Source of the DNA: Shimia sp051201625
Lineage (GTDB): Bacteria; Pseudomonadota; Alphaproteobacteria; Rhodobacterales; Rhodobacteraceae
Reading direction: 5' to 3'
DNA: 64,000 nt
NCBI RefSeq assembly: GCF_051201625.1
Contig: NZ_CP179203.1
Coordinates: 1,426,001 to 1,490,000 of the forward strand
In this document: positions 9,231 through 18,459 of the stretch, in pieces
Layout of the letters: each line of letters begins with the position of its first letter
How positions within the stretch are numbered: position 1 is the stretch's first letter
The notes under the pieces: generated by a model
What the model was told of the DNA's origin: nothing
The model's input: the letters and a program-made list of their open reading frames with translations, nothing else
The model's database searches: none
Position numbers and translations under genes: made by a program

Positions 9231-9414
9231 TGTAAAATTCTATGCGCACTTTACCTATCTAATGCGTTTATAAACTTGGTATTATCGACTGCTTCCTGAT
9301 AAAATCAAGGATCTTCCTGGTAGCTTTGTGGCGTTCACTCGTGCTGTACCGCCTTCGATTTAAAGGGAGGCTTGTTGTTTATGAAGATGCTTTTTGGGGT
9401 GTAGTGAAATCAAG

Positions 9415-10182
9415 TTAGATCGTTATCGCGAGCAAGAGCGTGATTTCGGCTATTTGCTGCGTGGCTCCGAGTACGTCGCCTGTTTGCCCACCGATTTTGA
9501 CTTGCGCAATTGCACCGCAAGCGATGGTGGTGACTCCTGCGAGCATGCCAAGCAATAAACCGCTAAAGCCCGTTAGAAGTGCTGCGAGAAGCAAAGCGAG
9601 AATTACGGCAAGCGCTGAGGTTTTATGGGATGGTGTTCCCTGTGCGTGGCTAAGTCCTGTTTGCCGGGCTTGCGGTAATACCGTCATAATCGCCGGCATT
9701 GTCGCGCGAGATAAAATAGCTACCATAATCAACGATTCAAAGCCACTTTCGGATTGTAATATCAATCCCACGGCTAGCCATCGTGCAGCCAGCGAGAGAC
9801 AGAGTGTTATGACGCCATAGGCACCAATCCTACTATCTTTCATGATGTCCAAACGACGCTGCCTGTCCCATCCCCCCCAGAAACCATCTGCACAATCGGC
9901 GAGCCCGTCCTCATGCATGGCACCCGAAGCAATTATGCTTACAGAAATATAGATCAGCGCGGAGAGCATTGGTTGCAGTCCTAAAGTCAGGGCAGCCCAT
10001 GTTGGAATAGTCGCCGCTATCCCAATAGCGGCGCCAGCTAATGGATAAGCCCAAGATGCCCGCGCCCCGCGCGAAAAGTCGGCACGAACGGGTATTCGGG
10101 ACAGCAATGCTATTGCTGTTAGAACATCTCCCTTGAGGGCAACCTTGTCGTTACTGGACATGCTTGCGTCTATTTCCTGCAT
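9415..10182 (-). CDS. cobS: adenosylcobinamide-GDP ribazoletransferase
   Basis: 255 residues when started at the ATG at 10182 (10161 possible; 10299 would overlap cobT heavily and adds an untypical leader). It is an integral inner-membrane enzyme that joins adenosylcobinamide-GDP to alpha-ribazole (or its phosphate), the last assembly step of cobalamin. The hallmark MHEDGLADCADGFWGG is at about 89-104, and several hydrophobic helices follow. It is divergent from cobT, which makes the alpha-ribazole phosphate substrate, with only ~60 bases between the starts. That space is too short for a cobalamin riboswitch. Confidence 0.93.
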   Translation of the reverse strand: MQEIDASMSSNDKVALKGDVLTAIALLSRIPVRADFSRGARASWAYPLAGAAIGIAATIPTWAALTLGLQPMLSALIYISVSIIASGAMHEDGLADCADGFWGGWDRQRRLDIMKDSRIGAYGVITLCLSLAARWLAVGLILQSESGFESLIMVAILSRATMPAIMTVLPQARQTGLSHAQGTPSHKTSALAVILALLLAALLTGFSGLLLGMLAGVTTIACGAIAQVKIGGQTGDVLGATQQIAEITLLLAITI

Positions 10183-10244
10183 TGTCGAACTATACTTTTC
10201 AGGTAAACAGCGCAAAACGGTGAAAATCAACAGGAGCCATGTCC

Positions 10245-11255
10245 ATGTGTGCACAATTTTCAACCTTGAACGCCTTTTGCAAACTGCTGGATGCTGCACC
10301 TAGCGCCGACACGATAGCTCAGAGAGCAGCTGAAGACCGTAATTCGCAGCTAACGAAACCGCCGGGGGCACTTGGGCGTCTTGAGGATTTGGCGGTGTGG
10401 TATGCCGCTTGGCGGGGCAATCCAAAGCCTCAAATTCTCTCACCACAGATTATTGTTTTTGCTGGCAACCATGGCGTGGCAGCGCAGGGTGTGTCGGCAT
10501 TCCCCGCCGAAGTAACTGAACAGATGGTGTTAAATTTCCAGCATAAAGGCGCTGCGATCAATCAGTTAAGTGAACTGGCCGGTGCGACACTTGATGTCCA
10601 CCCCTTGTCATTAGATACGCCAACTGCCGATTTTACCCAAGGTCCTGCAATGACAGAGCCAGAAGTTGTAGCTGCGCTGGCAACGGGTTGGGAGGCAGTG
10701 AGACCCGAGACTGATTTATTGATCGTTGGTGAAATGGGAATTGGCAACACGACGTCTGCCGCTGCCATCGCACTTGCAATGTATGGGGGATCAGCCAAAG
10801 ACTGGGTCGGTCGTGGAACCGGTGTAGATGACTTAGGTTTGGCAAACAAAATACGTGTCGTTAATGAAGGCGTGGCAATTAACCCAGCTTCTGATGGGCT
10901 GGAAGTGTTGCGTTGTTTGGGGGGGCGCGAACTGGCGGCAATGGCTGGCGCAATTGCTAGGGCTAGGACATTGTCTATCCCGGTCATACTTGACGGGTTC
11001 ATTTGTTCTGTGGCCGCTGCGTGTCTTGATGTTGCTTCACCCGGGGCATTGGATCATGTGATATCTGGACATGTCAGCGCTGAGGCAGCGCATGAAGCCG
11101 TACTAGCTAAACTAGGAAAAAAACCAATCTTGCAACTTGATATGCGCCTTGGCGAGGCGTCGGGCGCAGCTGTCGCGATAAACATTCTCAGAGCTGCGGT
11201 TACTTGTCACTCGGGTATGGCAACATTTGGTGAGGCCGGTGTTTCAGAAGGCTGA
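10245..11255 (+). CDS. cobT: nicotinate-nucleotide-dimethylbenzimidazole phosphoribosyltransferase
   Basis: About 336 residues. It makes alpha-ribazole 5'-phosphate from nicotinate mononucleotide and 5,6-dimethylbenzimidazole for the lower ligand of B12. Seen motifs are KPPGALGRLEDLA, GNHGVAAQGVSAFPAEVT and GEMGIGNTTSAAA, plus a late catalytic-region Glu in the usual area. ATG 10245 is preferred because the AGGAG at 10232-10236 is 8 bases away; ATG 10239 is only 2 bases from it. It is divergent from cobS and ends 9 bases before the convergent antiporter gene. Confidence 0.94.
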   Translation: MCAQFSTLNAFCKLLDAAPSADTIAQRAAEDRNSQLTKPPGALGRLEDLAVWYAAWRGNPKPQILSPQIIVFAGNHGVAAQGVSAFPAEVTEQMVLNFQHKGAAINQLSELAGATLDVHPLSLDTPTADFTQGPAMTEPEVVAALATGWEAVRPETDLLIVGEMGIGNTTSAAAIALAMYGGSAKDWVGRGTGVDDLGLANKIRVVNEGVAINPASDGLEVLRCLGGRELAAMAGAIARARTLSIPVILDGFICSVAAACLDVASPGALDHVISGHVSAEAAHEAVLAKLGKKPILQLDMRLGEASGAAVAINILRAAVTCHSGMATFGEAGVSEG

Positions 11256-11264
11256 TTGGTCCTC

Positions 11265-13136
11265 TCACGCTTTACCGTCGTTTTTGCCCTCCTCCGCTTG
11301 TGCCAATAAACGGGCCTCGAGTTCTGTTTCTAGCTCCTTGGCGCGGGCAACATATTTGATGTTTTGTGCGACTGGCAGATCTTCACGCCACAAACGGGCG
11401 AGTTCTTGAACGGAGTAACGATCATGTTTGAAGAAAATATGTTCGGCTTGGGCTGCCTCGTATTCACTTAACCCCATATTTTCGAGAACGTAGCGACCAG
11501 CTCGCAGCGAACTGTCAAACATTTCGCGCACTATATCATTAGCACCCTCCTGATAGAGCCGGAATACTTGTCCCCTGTCGAAGGCGCGGGCGACGATATG
11601 CAAGTCAGGCCGCTCCCGCCGGGCGTAGGATACGAGTTTGAGCGCGGCTTCAGGGTCGTCAAGCGCGACTACGAGAACATGTGCTTCGTTTAATCCTGCT
11701 GCGTGCATAATTTCTGGCCGAGTTGGATCACCAAAAAATCCTTTGACGCCAAAATGGCGCATATTTTCGATGGTCCGGATATCATGATCCAGTACGACTG
11801 TCTCAAAACCAGCCGAACGCACGAGGCGATTTACTATCTGGCCAAACCGACCAATGCCAGCAATTATCACTGGACCGTGTGCTTCTACCTCGAATTTTTC
11901 TGTAGGTTCGTCTTTACTTTGATCCGATAAGTATTTTGACAGAAGGTCATAAAGTATGAAGAGAAGCGGTGTAATAAGCATTGTCAATGCAACCACAAGC
12001 AAAAGGCGCTCGGATGCCCATGTAGACAAAACATTCTGCTGGGAAGAGAAGGAGATTAGTATAAAGCCAAATTCTCCGGCTTGAGCAAGACTAAGAGTAA
12101 AAAGCCAAAGATCGTGGCGCCGTAATCCAAAGGCCCGTCCAAGAATGAACAGAATGGTGGCTTTTAATGCGATAATCCCTAAAGCCATACCAAGAATTTG
12201 CGCAGGCGAAGATGACAGTATGTGAAAATCAATTTGTGCGCCTACGGTGATGAAAAATAACCCGAGTAAGAGTCCTTTGAAGGGCTCGATGTCGCTTTTC
12301 AGTTCGTGCCGAAACTCAGAGTTTGCTAGCAAGACACCAGCCAAAAAAGTACCAAGCGCTGGGGACAAACCAACTAATGTCATTAAGAGCGCTATGCCAA
12401 CAACTATGAGCAAAGCTAGCGCTGTATACATTTCTGGAAGTCGTGCGGCGTGGATGAAGCGGAAAACTGGACGGGTCAGGTATATACCACCAATCACAAT
12501 GCTGGCGACCACGCCGACAGTAACGAGCGTTACTCCCCAGCTAGGCAAACCATCGACCAGTGAAAGGGCATGCTCGGGGTCGTTATGAATGAAGCCGTTC
12601 CCGTCTAAGTCGTGATGTTTAGACATGGCAAACAATGGTAGGATAGCAAGCATTGGGATGACGGCAATGTCCTGTGCCAGGAGAACAGAGAATGTGGATC
12701 TCCCTCCACCGGTTTGCATCAGTCCCTTCTCCGAAAGTGTTTGCAAAACAATTGCGGTCGAAGAGAGCGCGAAAATCATACCAACAGCGATGGCTGTATT
12801 CAAAGGCATGCCAAAAGCTGTAGCAACTGTGAGCACAGCACCACCTGTCAGCCCGATCTGTAAGCCGCCCATGCCAATAAGTTTATCCCGCATTGCCCAG
12901 AGTGCTTGTGGATCAAGCTCGAGGCCAATTAAGAACAACATCATAACGACGCCGAATTCGGCGTAATGTAGAAGTTCGCCGGAGGCATGGCTGCCGACAA
13001 ACCCGAAAACTGGACCAATAAGAATCCCAGCAGCTAAATATCCAAGTACAGATCCTAGGCCTAATCGAGCTGCGATAGGTACGGCTATCACAGCTGTCAC
13101 TAAGAAAATCGTAGCCTGATATAGTACGCTCTCCAT
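11265..13136 (-). CDS. CPA2-type cation:proton antiporter with TrkA-N domain (KefB/KefC-like)
   Basis: 623 residues. About a dozen hydrophobic segments fill residues 1-385 (Na+/H+ exchanger domain), including the polar-helix region LIGLELDP and a long run of Gly/Ala-rich helices. A cytoplasmic RCK/TrkA-N domain follows at about 420-540 with the nucleotide-binding VIIAGIGRFGQ, as in potassium efflux systems KefB/KefC. It probably exchanges K+ for H+ at the inner membrane under electrophile or pH stress; ion choice is inferred. It lies 22 bases downstream of the Lrp-type gene and may be cotranscribed with it. Confidence 0.9.
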   Translation of the reverse strand: MESVLYQATIFLVTAVIAVPIAARLGLGSVLGYLAAGILIGPVFGFVGSHASGELLHYAEFGVVMMLFLIGLELDPQALWAMRDKLIGMGGLQIGLTGGAVLTVATAFGMPLNTAIAVGMIFALSSTAIVLQTLSEKGLMQTGGGRSTFSVLLAQDIAVIPMLAILPLFAMSKHHDLDGNGFIHNDPEHALSLVDGLPSWGVTLVTVGVVASIVIGGIYLTRPVFRFIHAARLPEMYTALALLIVVGIALLMTLVGLSPALGTFLAGVLLANSEFRHELKSDIEPFKGLLLGLFFITVGAQIDFHILSSSPAQILGMALGIIALKATILFILGRAFGLRRHDLWLFTLSLAQAGEFGFILISFSSQQNVLSTWASERLLLVVALTMLITPLLFILYDLLSKYLSDQSKDEPTEKFEVEAHGPVIIAGIGRFGQIVNRLVRSAGFETVVLDHDIRTIENMRHFGVKGFFGDPTRPEIMHAAGLNEAHVLVVALDDPEAALKLVSYARRERPDLHIVARAFDRGQVFRLYQEGANDIVREMFDSSLRAGRYVLENMGLSEYEAAQAEHIFFKHDRYSVQELARLWREDLPVAQNIKYVARAKELETELEARLLAQAEEGKNDGKA

Positions 13137-13157
13137 AACTCTTCTTATTCCTTCAGC

Positions 13158-13613
13158 TTACGTTGGCAGAGGTGCATCACGTTTAAGTTGATCCATAACG
13201 ATCTGGCTTTGCACACGGCTTACGGCAGGATGTGGCAAGATAATCTCATGAATTAACGTATTGAGTTCATGCAAATCTGCACAATATGCGCGGAGCAGGT
13301 AATCTGCATCACCAGTCAATGCCCATGCACTAACGACTTCGGAGCAGGTGCTTACGAGGGTTGAAAAGCTGCGTGCTTGTTCCGGACCATGCGTTTCAAG
13401 TTGTACTTGAATAAATGCTTGTACGCTCAATCCGACTTTGTCGGGATCTAGCCTTGCAAAATAACCTTGTATGTAGCCGTCTGCTTCTAGCCTGTGACGC
13501 CGACGCCCTATCTGGCTTGGTGAAAGATTGAGGATCTCTGAAAGTTCCTGCGCTGTGAGGTGGGCGTTTTTTTGCAGAGCTGATAACAATTGACGATCGG
13601 TATGGTTCAACAT
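13158..13613 (-). CDS. Lrp/AsnC-family transcription regulator
   Basis: 151 residues starting at ATG 13613, which has AGGA about 9 bases upstream (a TTG two codons earlier is the alternative). The N-terminal winged helix-turn-helix covers about 1-55 (LTAQELSEILNLSPSQIGRRRHRLE), and the C-terminal RAM/AsnC ligand-binding domain follows (VQAFIQVQLETHG ... GDADYLLRAYCADL). It probably senses an amino acid; which one cannot be told. It sits directly upstream of the antiporter, so it may regulate that gene or be an independent unit. Confidence 0.92.
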   Translation of the reverse strand: MLNHTDRQLLSALQKNAHLTAQELSEILNLSPSQIGRRRHRLEADGYIQGYFARLDPDKVGLSVQAFIQVQLETHGPEQARSFSTLVSTCSEVVSAWALTGDADYLLRAYCADLHELNTLIHEIILPHPAVSRVQSQIVMDQLKRDAPLPT

Positions 13614-13838
13614 CTGCAAGATTCCTGCGTAAACAAAATTTGTGGGTATAAAAGCGCGCTATCAATCAAAATGTTCTTACTTTTAATCTTCCACGGCTGA
13701 GAAGCACACAACGCTTAAATATCAAAAGTACTAGCGTACCAAACACCACATGAAGTAATGACATAAGCTTTGCCTAGCAAATTCTTGAGTATTACTCCAT
13801 GGCCGACATCCTAAAGTATGACACGTAGACACTAAGGA

Positions 13839-16232
13839 TTAGCCCTTGGGCATCTTCAGGACGATATTCTTACCAGATTTCACGTAGCGGAGTTCCTGGT
13901 CACTGATCGCAGCGACCTTGCCTCCGTCAATGCGGTCGCCAACTTGTACTTTTTTGTACCGACCACTGGCCAAACGCACCAACGCACGACGATTTGAGCT
14001 GGTGCCATAGACGCCGATCAAATTGACCTTTTTAAGGTTTATCGCATTTTGAATAGTCGCCTGACGCGCTACCGAAGCCGTTGTAGGAATCTTTGGCGTA
14101 ACCGTAGCTGAGGCAGGAACAGCGGCAACCCCTTCTGATGTTTTTGACTTCTGCGCGAGCTGTGCGATGTTGCTGGGACGCTGGCGGGGACGCTGAGAAA
14201 CAAGAATGGCTAGCTCGGTTGGCGTACCATCGGACTCAGCAGCGTCTTTCTCCGTCATGGGACGAGGTTTAGGGCGTATCTCCGCTAATTCGTTGCGTGT
14301 CAGGCCTCCTAGCGAGGCACGTTGGCTGGTTTCAGCGAGGTCGTTTGGACGAAAGCGTGGCCGCACTGAAGCTATCCGCGTTTCATCGGCTTGCGAAAGC
14401 GGGCGAACTGCGGCGGCTTCTCGGACGGGTAGGCTAGTTGGAAGGACGGGGGGTCTGCCTAGATAAACCAGAATTCCTTCGGGCGACAACGCTCCAGATG
14501 CTGTAGCGACAACAAGTCCGCGCGCGTCGAGATCAAAAGTTGTTCCCGGCGCAACGGGGTTCAATCGAGAGGCTAATGGCTGGTCGGTTAAGAATGAGCG
14601 CAGCGCTGGTAGTGCTACAGCATCAAGGGTAATTAACGTCCTGTCGATTGATGTCGCATAAAGGTCTTCTGTAGTTTCTGTTCCTGGTGAAAATAGCGAT
14701 CGAGGCGCTCGTTCCCAGATGCCGCTCACAGCATAGCGGGCCTCGGCCTCTTTCTCACTCAAAGCAGTTGGACGCGCGTCATCAATCATTGCTTCTATCT
14801 CTGCGCTGTCGGTGATGTAGGCTGGGTTGGCCGGATCGCTCAGCTCAGTATCAAGCGCAACGTTTTCCATCGATGTTGCCGATGGCGGAGTTAACTCTAT
14901 TGTTGCTGCGATCTTTTCTTCTATTTTGGTTTCTAAAGTAGGGATGACAGCAGCTTCGGGGTCGAGCAATACAATCCTTTCCGTTTCTTCGCGTTTGAAT
15001 AACCCTGCAACGCCATCTTCGACGAATAATTCTGCCCAAAGTGCGACAGCAGCTAAAAAAAGCAGCAGTACTAGCGTCATAATGAGACCAAGATAGCGAG
15101 GTTTACCACCCACTTCTTGTTCGGTACGCGCTCCAAAAATAGTCATTTTTTGCTTTTCTTGCGCTGCCAGCTGCTTGTGTTTGCGTTTAGTGTCGACGGC
15201 TGCTTCAAATTTTGGGTGAGGGTCCACGAGCGCTGCTGCTTCGGGTGACCATTTGGAGCGGCGGCTAAAAAATGAACTAGGTGATTTGCTCAGTCCAGCT
15301 TGTAAATCGCCCGCTGACTCGAGGTCAGGCTTTGGACCCGCGTTTGCCTTGAGGCCGGCAACTGCCTTGGCAGGGTCAAACCTGAGCGCACGATCAGCGG
15401 TAGGTCCGGTTTCAATCGGTATACTTGGCGCGTTGGCGCGCAGCGATGTTCGACTTGCGCCACCGAGTTTCAATCTGAACTCCGAGTTTGATGTCTCGCC
15501 ATTTTCACGAACAGACGTAAATTTAATTTTTTCAGATGGCTGTTTGGGTGTAACCGTGGGTGGCGACGGAGTCGGAATATCTTCAACCGGATCAATGGAT
15601 TTAACAGCTGCGAGCTCGACGATTTCCACTACTGCCTTGGGTTTAGTTTCCTCTAATTCTGGCAGTGGAACCGATGGACTAAGCGGCCCTTGCGCAACAA
15701 TCCGGATAAGCTCGTCTTCATGAACTATGTTCTCGTGCCCAGTAGTTTCGGCAAAGATCTTTGTGAGGCCAAAGTTTGGTGCGCTGCCGAATGCATCTTC
15801 TAGCGGAATCGCTGTGAAGCAAACTGGTTCAAAGGCATGCTCCGTGGCAAAGCTTTCGGCTTCATCCAGTGTTTCGCGTGCAACCGCAGCTACCTGTGTT
15901 ATGTCGCCATCGGACCGAATAGCGACAGAAAGCTGATCTGCTTTGTATGGAGTTGAGGACTCAAGGGCGCCGATGGCTAGTTCCAACCGCTTTGCTTCAC
16001 TGACACGGCCGGTATCGATGCTGAGAAATTTAATTTGATCGTTGGGTAAAACGATAATAGTAGAAAGTGGCTCGTTAGAAAATGCCAGACCGGCCACACG
16101 CAGGGTCGCCAGGTCGCTGGCAAGGTCTTCGCTGTCAAGCGTGACTTCGCCTAACAGGTGCCATCCTTCCGACACACGTTTCAGCAAGGTGATGCCTTCG
16201 AATGAAAGCGAAAGAGCAAAATTCGGTTTCAT
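13839..16232 (-). CDS. membrane-anchored protein of unknown function with PilP-like C-terminus
   Basis: 797 residues, not a translation factor although relatives in Rhodobacterales are often labelled 'translation initiation factor 2'. Residues 1-160 form a compact domain recalling the N-terminal part of GspL/PilM-like cytoplasmic proteins (FALSLSFEGITLLKR). One transmembrane helix lies near 380-402 (MTLVLLLFLAAVALWA). The stretches between are Pro/Ser/Thr/Glu-rich and disordered-looking. The last ~65 residues (NLIGVYGTSSNRRALVRL, KKVQVGDRIDGGKV) resemble the PilP/GspC homology-region beta domain. This suggests an envelope-spanning scaffold of a secretion or pilus-like machine, but no such genes are nearby. 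Function is inferred weakly. Confidence 0.8.
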   Translation of the reverse strand: MKPNFALSLSFEGITLLKRVSEGWHLLGEVTLDSEDLASDLATLRVAGLAFSNEPLSTIIVLPNDQIKFLSIDTGRVSEAKRLELAIGALESSTPYKADQLSVAIRSDGDITQVAAVARETLDEAESFATEHAFEPVCFTAIPLEDAFGSAPNFGLTKIFAETTGHENIVHEDELIRIVAQGPLSPSVPLPELEETKPKAVVEIVELAAVKSIDPVEDIPTPSPPTVTPKQPSEKIKFTSVRENGETSNSEFRLKLGGASRTSLRANAPSIPIETGPTADRALRFDPAKAVAGLKANAGPKPDLESAGDLQAGLSKSPSSFFSRRSKWSPEAAALVDPHPKFEAAVDTKRKHKQLAAQEKQKMTIFGARTEQEVGGKPRYLGLIMTLVLLLFLAAVALWAELFVEDGVAGLFKREETERIVLLDPEAAVIPTLETKIEEKIAATIELTPPSATSMENVALDTELSDPANPAYITDSAEIEAMIDDARPTALSEKEAEARYAVSGIWERAPRSLFSPGTETTEDLYATSIDRTLITLDAVALPALRSFLTDQPLASRLNPVAPGTTFDLDARGLVVATASGALSPEGILVYLGRPPVLPTSLPVREAAAVRPLSQADETRIASVRPRFRPNDLAETSQRASLGGLTRNELAEIRPKPRPMTEKDAAESDGTPTELAILVSQRPRQRPSNIAQLAQKSKTSEGVAAVPASATVTPKIPTTASVARQATIQNAINLKKVNLIGVYGTSSNRRALVRLASGRYKKVQVGDRIDGGKVAAISDQELRYVKSGKNIVLKMPKG

Positions 16233-17007
16233 AGTATGGCTTTAGCACTCAGTCACGGCGGATTGAAGTCTTCTGCAAACATTTTAGACATTTATAGCAA
16301 AATTTTGCCAAAGTGGAAGAAAAAGCCGACATTCTTGCGATCTTAATGGCAGCGAGGGTCAAAACAAAGAGTGTCAATTTACATTTACGCATCGCTTGAA
16401 TGCACTTGGAATTGGTTTTTGTAGACCTTGTCGGACTAGAAAATATGATTGCGCAGAGCTGAACTGTAACCATTCTCTGTTCACCGTAGTTTTCGCTTCA
16501 TCCGACGTCGCGCGGTTGGTCTTGTTACGTCACATTGGTTCCAAAAAGTCGACGCCGTGATGCAAATCGTAATTGATGCAATGAGAGCTCACGAATTCTA
16601 CAAAATCGGCATAGTAAAAATTACCACCTATATCGCTTTGGTTCGAGTACTCAGCGAGTATGGGATAAAAAAAGACAAATGCTTGCATCATGCTCGATTG
16701 CTTAACGGTCGGTACGAGAAGCAAGTAAACGGTTAGGTTTAATGTTTGATGACAAGATAGAATATGCGGGACAAGATCAATGTAGTTGCCGTAGAGGATT
16801 CAAAACGGCGAGGGCCTTTGCTTGCAAAAGCGACTGAGACTAAGTTCGGTTTGATCGTTATCATTGAGAAAGATGGAGCCTATTTGCCCCGTCTTATTAC
16901 GACAAGAGAAGCGACGTCGGCAGCATGTACTGCCATCCCCATTTTTGTTTTAATCGGGCACCCTGTTACTGCCATGGATATGTTGCAAGGCGCATTGAGC
17001 GTAATGG
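16233..17007. other. ~800-base stretch without a recognised gene
   Basis: Between the 797-aa protein gene and the metY terminus there is no frame that I can support. Three short open frames (16249-16473 minus, 16530-16724 minus, 16764-17084 plus) lack a ribosome site and recognisable motifs, and the last one runs across the end of metY. The base composition looks like decayed coding DNA or AT-richer spacer. The upstream promoter of the 797-aa gene should lie just right of 16232. Confidence 0.4.
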
Positions 17008-17030
17008 CCGGGCGCTTGCGTTGCGCCCGG
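17008..17030 (-). terminator. GC-rich hairpin at the end of metY
   Basis: A perfect 8-bp stem CCGGGCGC (17008-17015) / GCGCCCGG (17023-17030) with a 7-base loop lies 16 bases beyond the metY stop. No clear T-run follows on the metY strand, so termination may be weak or Rho-assisted. Confidence 0.5.
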
Positions 17031-17045
17031 TTAACTTTAACCGCC

Positions 17046-18338
17046 TTACGCGTGCGAGCGGATCAACGCCTGATCCAGATCTGAGATCAGATCATCCGAG
17101 TTTTCAATGCCAATTGAAATTCGTACCACATTTGGGCCCGCGCCAGCTGCTTCCTGTTGTTCTAGTGTCAGTTGGCGGTGGGTAGTCGATGCTGAGTGTA
17201 TCACCAATGACCTTGCATCACCAAGGTTTGCTACGTGACTGAAAATCTCCAGACTGTCGACGAATTTCACGCAGGCCTCATAGCCACCTTTGAGTGCGAC
17301 GGTGAACAATCCGCCAGCTCCCTTTGGGCAAATCCTATCTGCTCGCTCTTTATATGGAGAAGAAGGCAAGCCAGCGTAAGTTACGGCATCGACAAGGCTG
17401 TGTTTTTCAAGCCAAGTTGCGACGGTTTGTGCATTTTCAACATGACGCGCCATCCGCAAGGACAAGGTCTCTATTCCCATCAACGTGTAATGTGCCGCCT
17501 GCGGGTTCATCGTCATACCGAGGTCGCGTAAGCCAATAGCGATGCTGTGGAAGGTGAAAGCCAGCGGTCCAAAAGTTTCGTGAAACTTGAGGCCGTGATA
17601 AGCTGGCTCTGGTTCGCTGAGCGACGAAAATTTTTCGTTTGCTGACCAGTCGAACTTGCCGGAGTCCACAATGCAACCGCCAGTAACGGTTCCGTTGCCA
17701 GTCAAATATTTGGTGGTTGAATGCACGACCAGTGTTGCGCCCATGTTGATAGGGTTGCATAGATATGGCGTTGCAGAAGTGTTGTCGACAATCAATGGAA
17801 TACCCGCAGCGTCTGCGATGCCTGCAAGCGCCTCAATATCTGAAACATATCCGCCTGGATTTGCGATTGATTCACAGAAAACTGCGCGAGTATTTTCATC
17901 TACTGCCTCTCTGACCGCAGCCAGATCGTCAGTGTCTACGAATTTGGCTGACCAGCCGAACCTCTTGATGGTTTGGCTAAATTGAGTGACTGTCCCGCCG
18001 TACAGACGTGTTGACGCAACGACGTTGCACCCCGGAGCCATAAGTGGGAAAAGGGCCATGATTTGGGCAGCATGCCCTGAGGAGCAACAGACCGCACCCA
18101 CACCGCCTTCAAGTGTGGCAATACGCTCTTGAAGAACTGCGACTGTTGGGTTGGTCAGGCGCGAGTAGATGAAGCCGACTTCCTGGAGGTTGAACAACGC
18201 GGCAGCGTGCTCTGCATCGCGAAAGACGTATGCCGTCGACTGGTATATTGGCGTTTGCCGCGCACCCGTTGCTGGATCGGGACGTGCACCCGCATGAATT
18301 TGTAGTGTGTCAAAGCCGTAGGTGGGGCCGTCGGACAT
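17046..18338 (-). CDS. metY: O-acetylhomoserine aminocarboxypropyltransferase (sulfhydrylase)
   Basis: 430 residues from the ATG at 18338, which follows a GGGAGAA ribosome site; the frame remains open to 18419 but that adds an untypical leader. A PLP-dependent Cys/Met metabolism enzyme that forms homocysteine from O-acetylhomoserine and sulfide. The PLP lysine is in HSTTKYLTG at about residue 210, and the N-terminus (FDTLQIHAGARPDPATGARQ) is diagnostic for MetY. Length equals that of the family. A 10-bp-arm inverted repeat stands ~70 bases upstream and may be an operator. Methionine and SAM supply link it to metK in this window. Confidence 0.93.
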   Translation of the reverse strand: MSDGPTYGFDTLQIHAGARPDPATGARQTPIYQSTAYVFRDAEHAAALFNLQEVGFIYSRLTNPTVAVLQERIATLEGGVGAVCCSSGHAAQIMALFPLMAPGCNVVASTRLYGGTVTQFSQTIKRFGWSAKFVDTDDLAAVREAVDENTRAVFCESIANPGGYVSDIEALAGIADAAGIPLIVDNTSATPYLCNPINMGATLVVHSTTKYLTGNGTVTGGCIVDSGKFDWSANEKFSSLSEPEPAYHGLKFHETFGPLAFTFHSIAIGLRDLGMTMNPQAAHYTLMGIETLSLRMARHVENAQTVATWLEKHSLVDAVTYAGLPSSPYKERADRICPKGAGGLFTVALKGGYEACVKFVDSLEIFSHVANLGDARSLVIHSASTTHRQLTLEQQEAAGAGPNVVRISIGIENSDDLISDLDQALIRSHA

Positions 18339-18404
18339 GAGAAATTCTCCCTGATAAATGGTTGTTGTATTGTTAAGTTGAGGTGGACAAAGGTGCAACG
18401 GCCC

Positions 18405-18427
18405 TTTGTTGAATTTCATTCAACAAA
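18405..18427 (-). promoter_or_regulatory. inverted repeat upstream of metY, possible operator
   Basis: The sequence TTTGTTGAAT-TTC-ATTCAACAAA has 10-bp perfect arms around a 3-base centre. It lies between the end of the SDR gene and the metY start, about 67 bases before the ATG, at a place where a repressor would sit. It is AT-rich and has no T-run, so a terminator is unlikely. The binding protein is unknown; methionine-related ArsR-type regulators occur in this group but I cannot assign one. Confidence 0.4.
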
Positions 18428-18459
18428 ATGCGGCGGCCACAACACCGCGACGAAAGTTT

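Noticed and set aside
10183..10244. cobalamin riboswitch between cobS and cobT
   Set aside because: The space between the starts is about 60 bases, far too short, and no B12-box is visible.
16764..17084. 106-residue plus-strand frame before metY
   Set aside because: No Shine-Dalgarno, no family, and its last third is antisense to the metY C-terminus and its hairpin.
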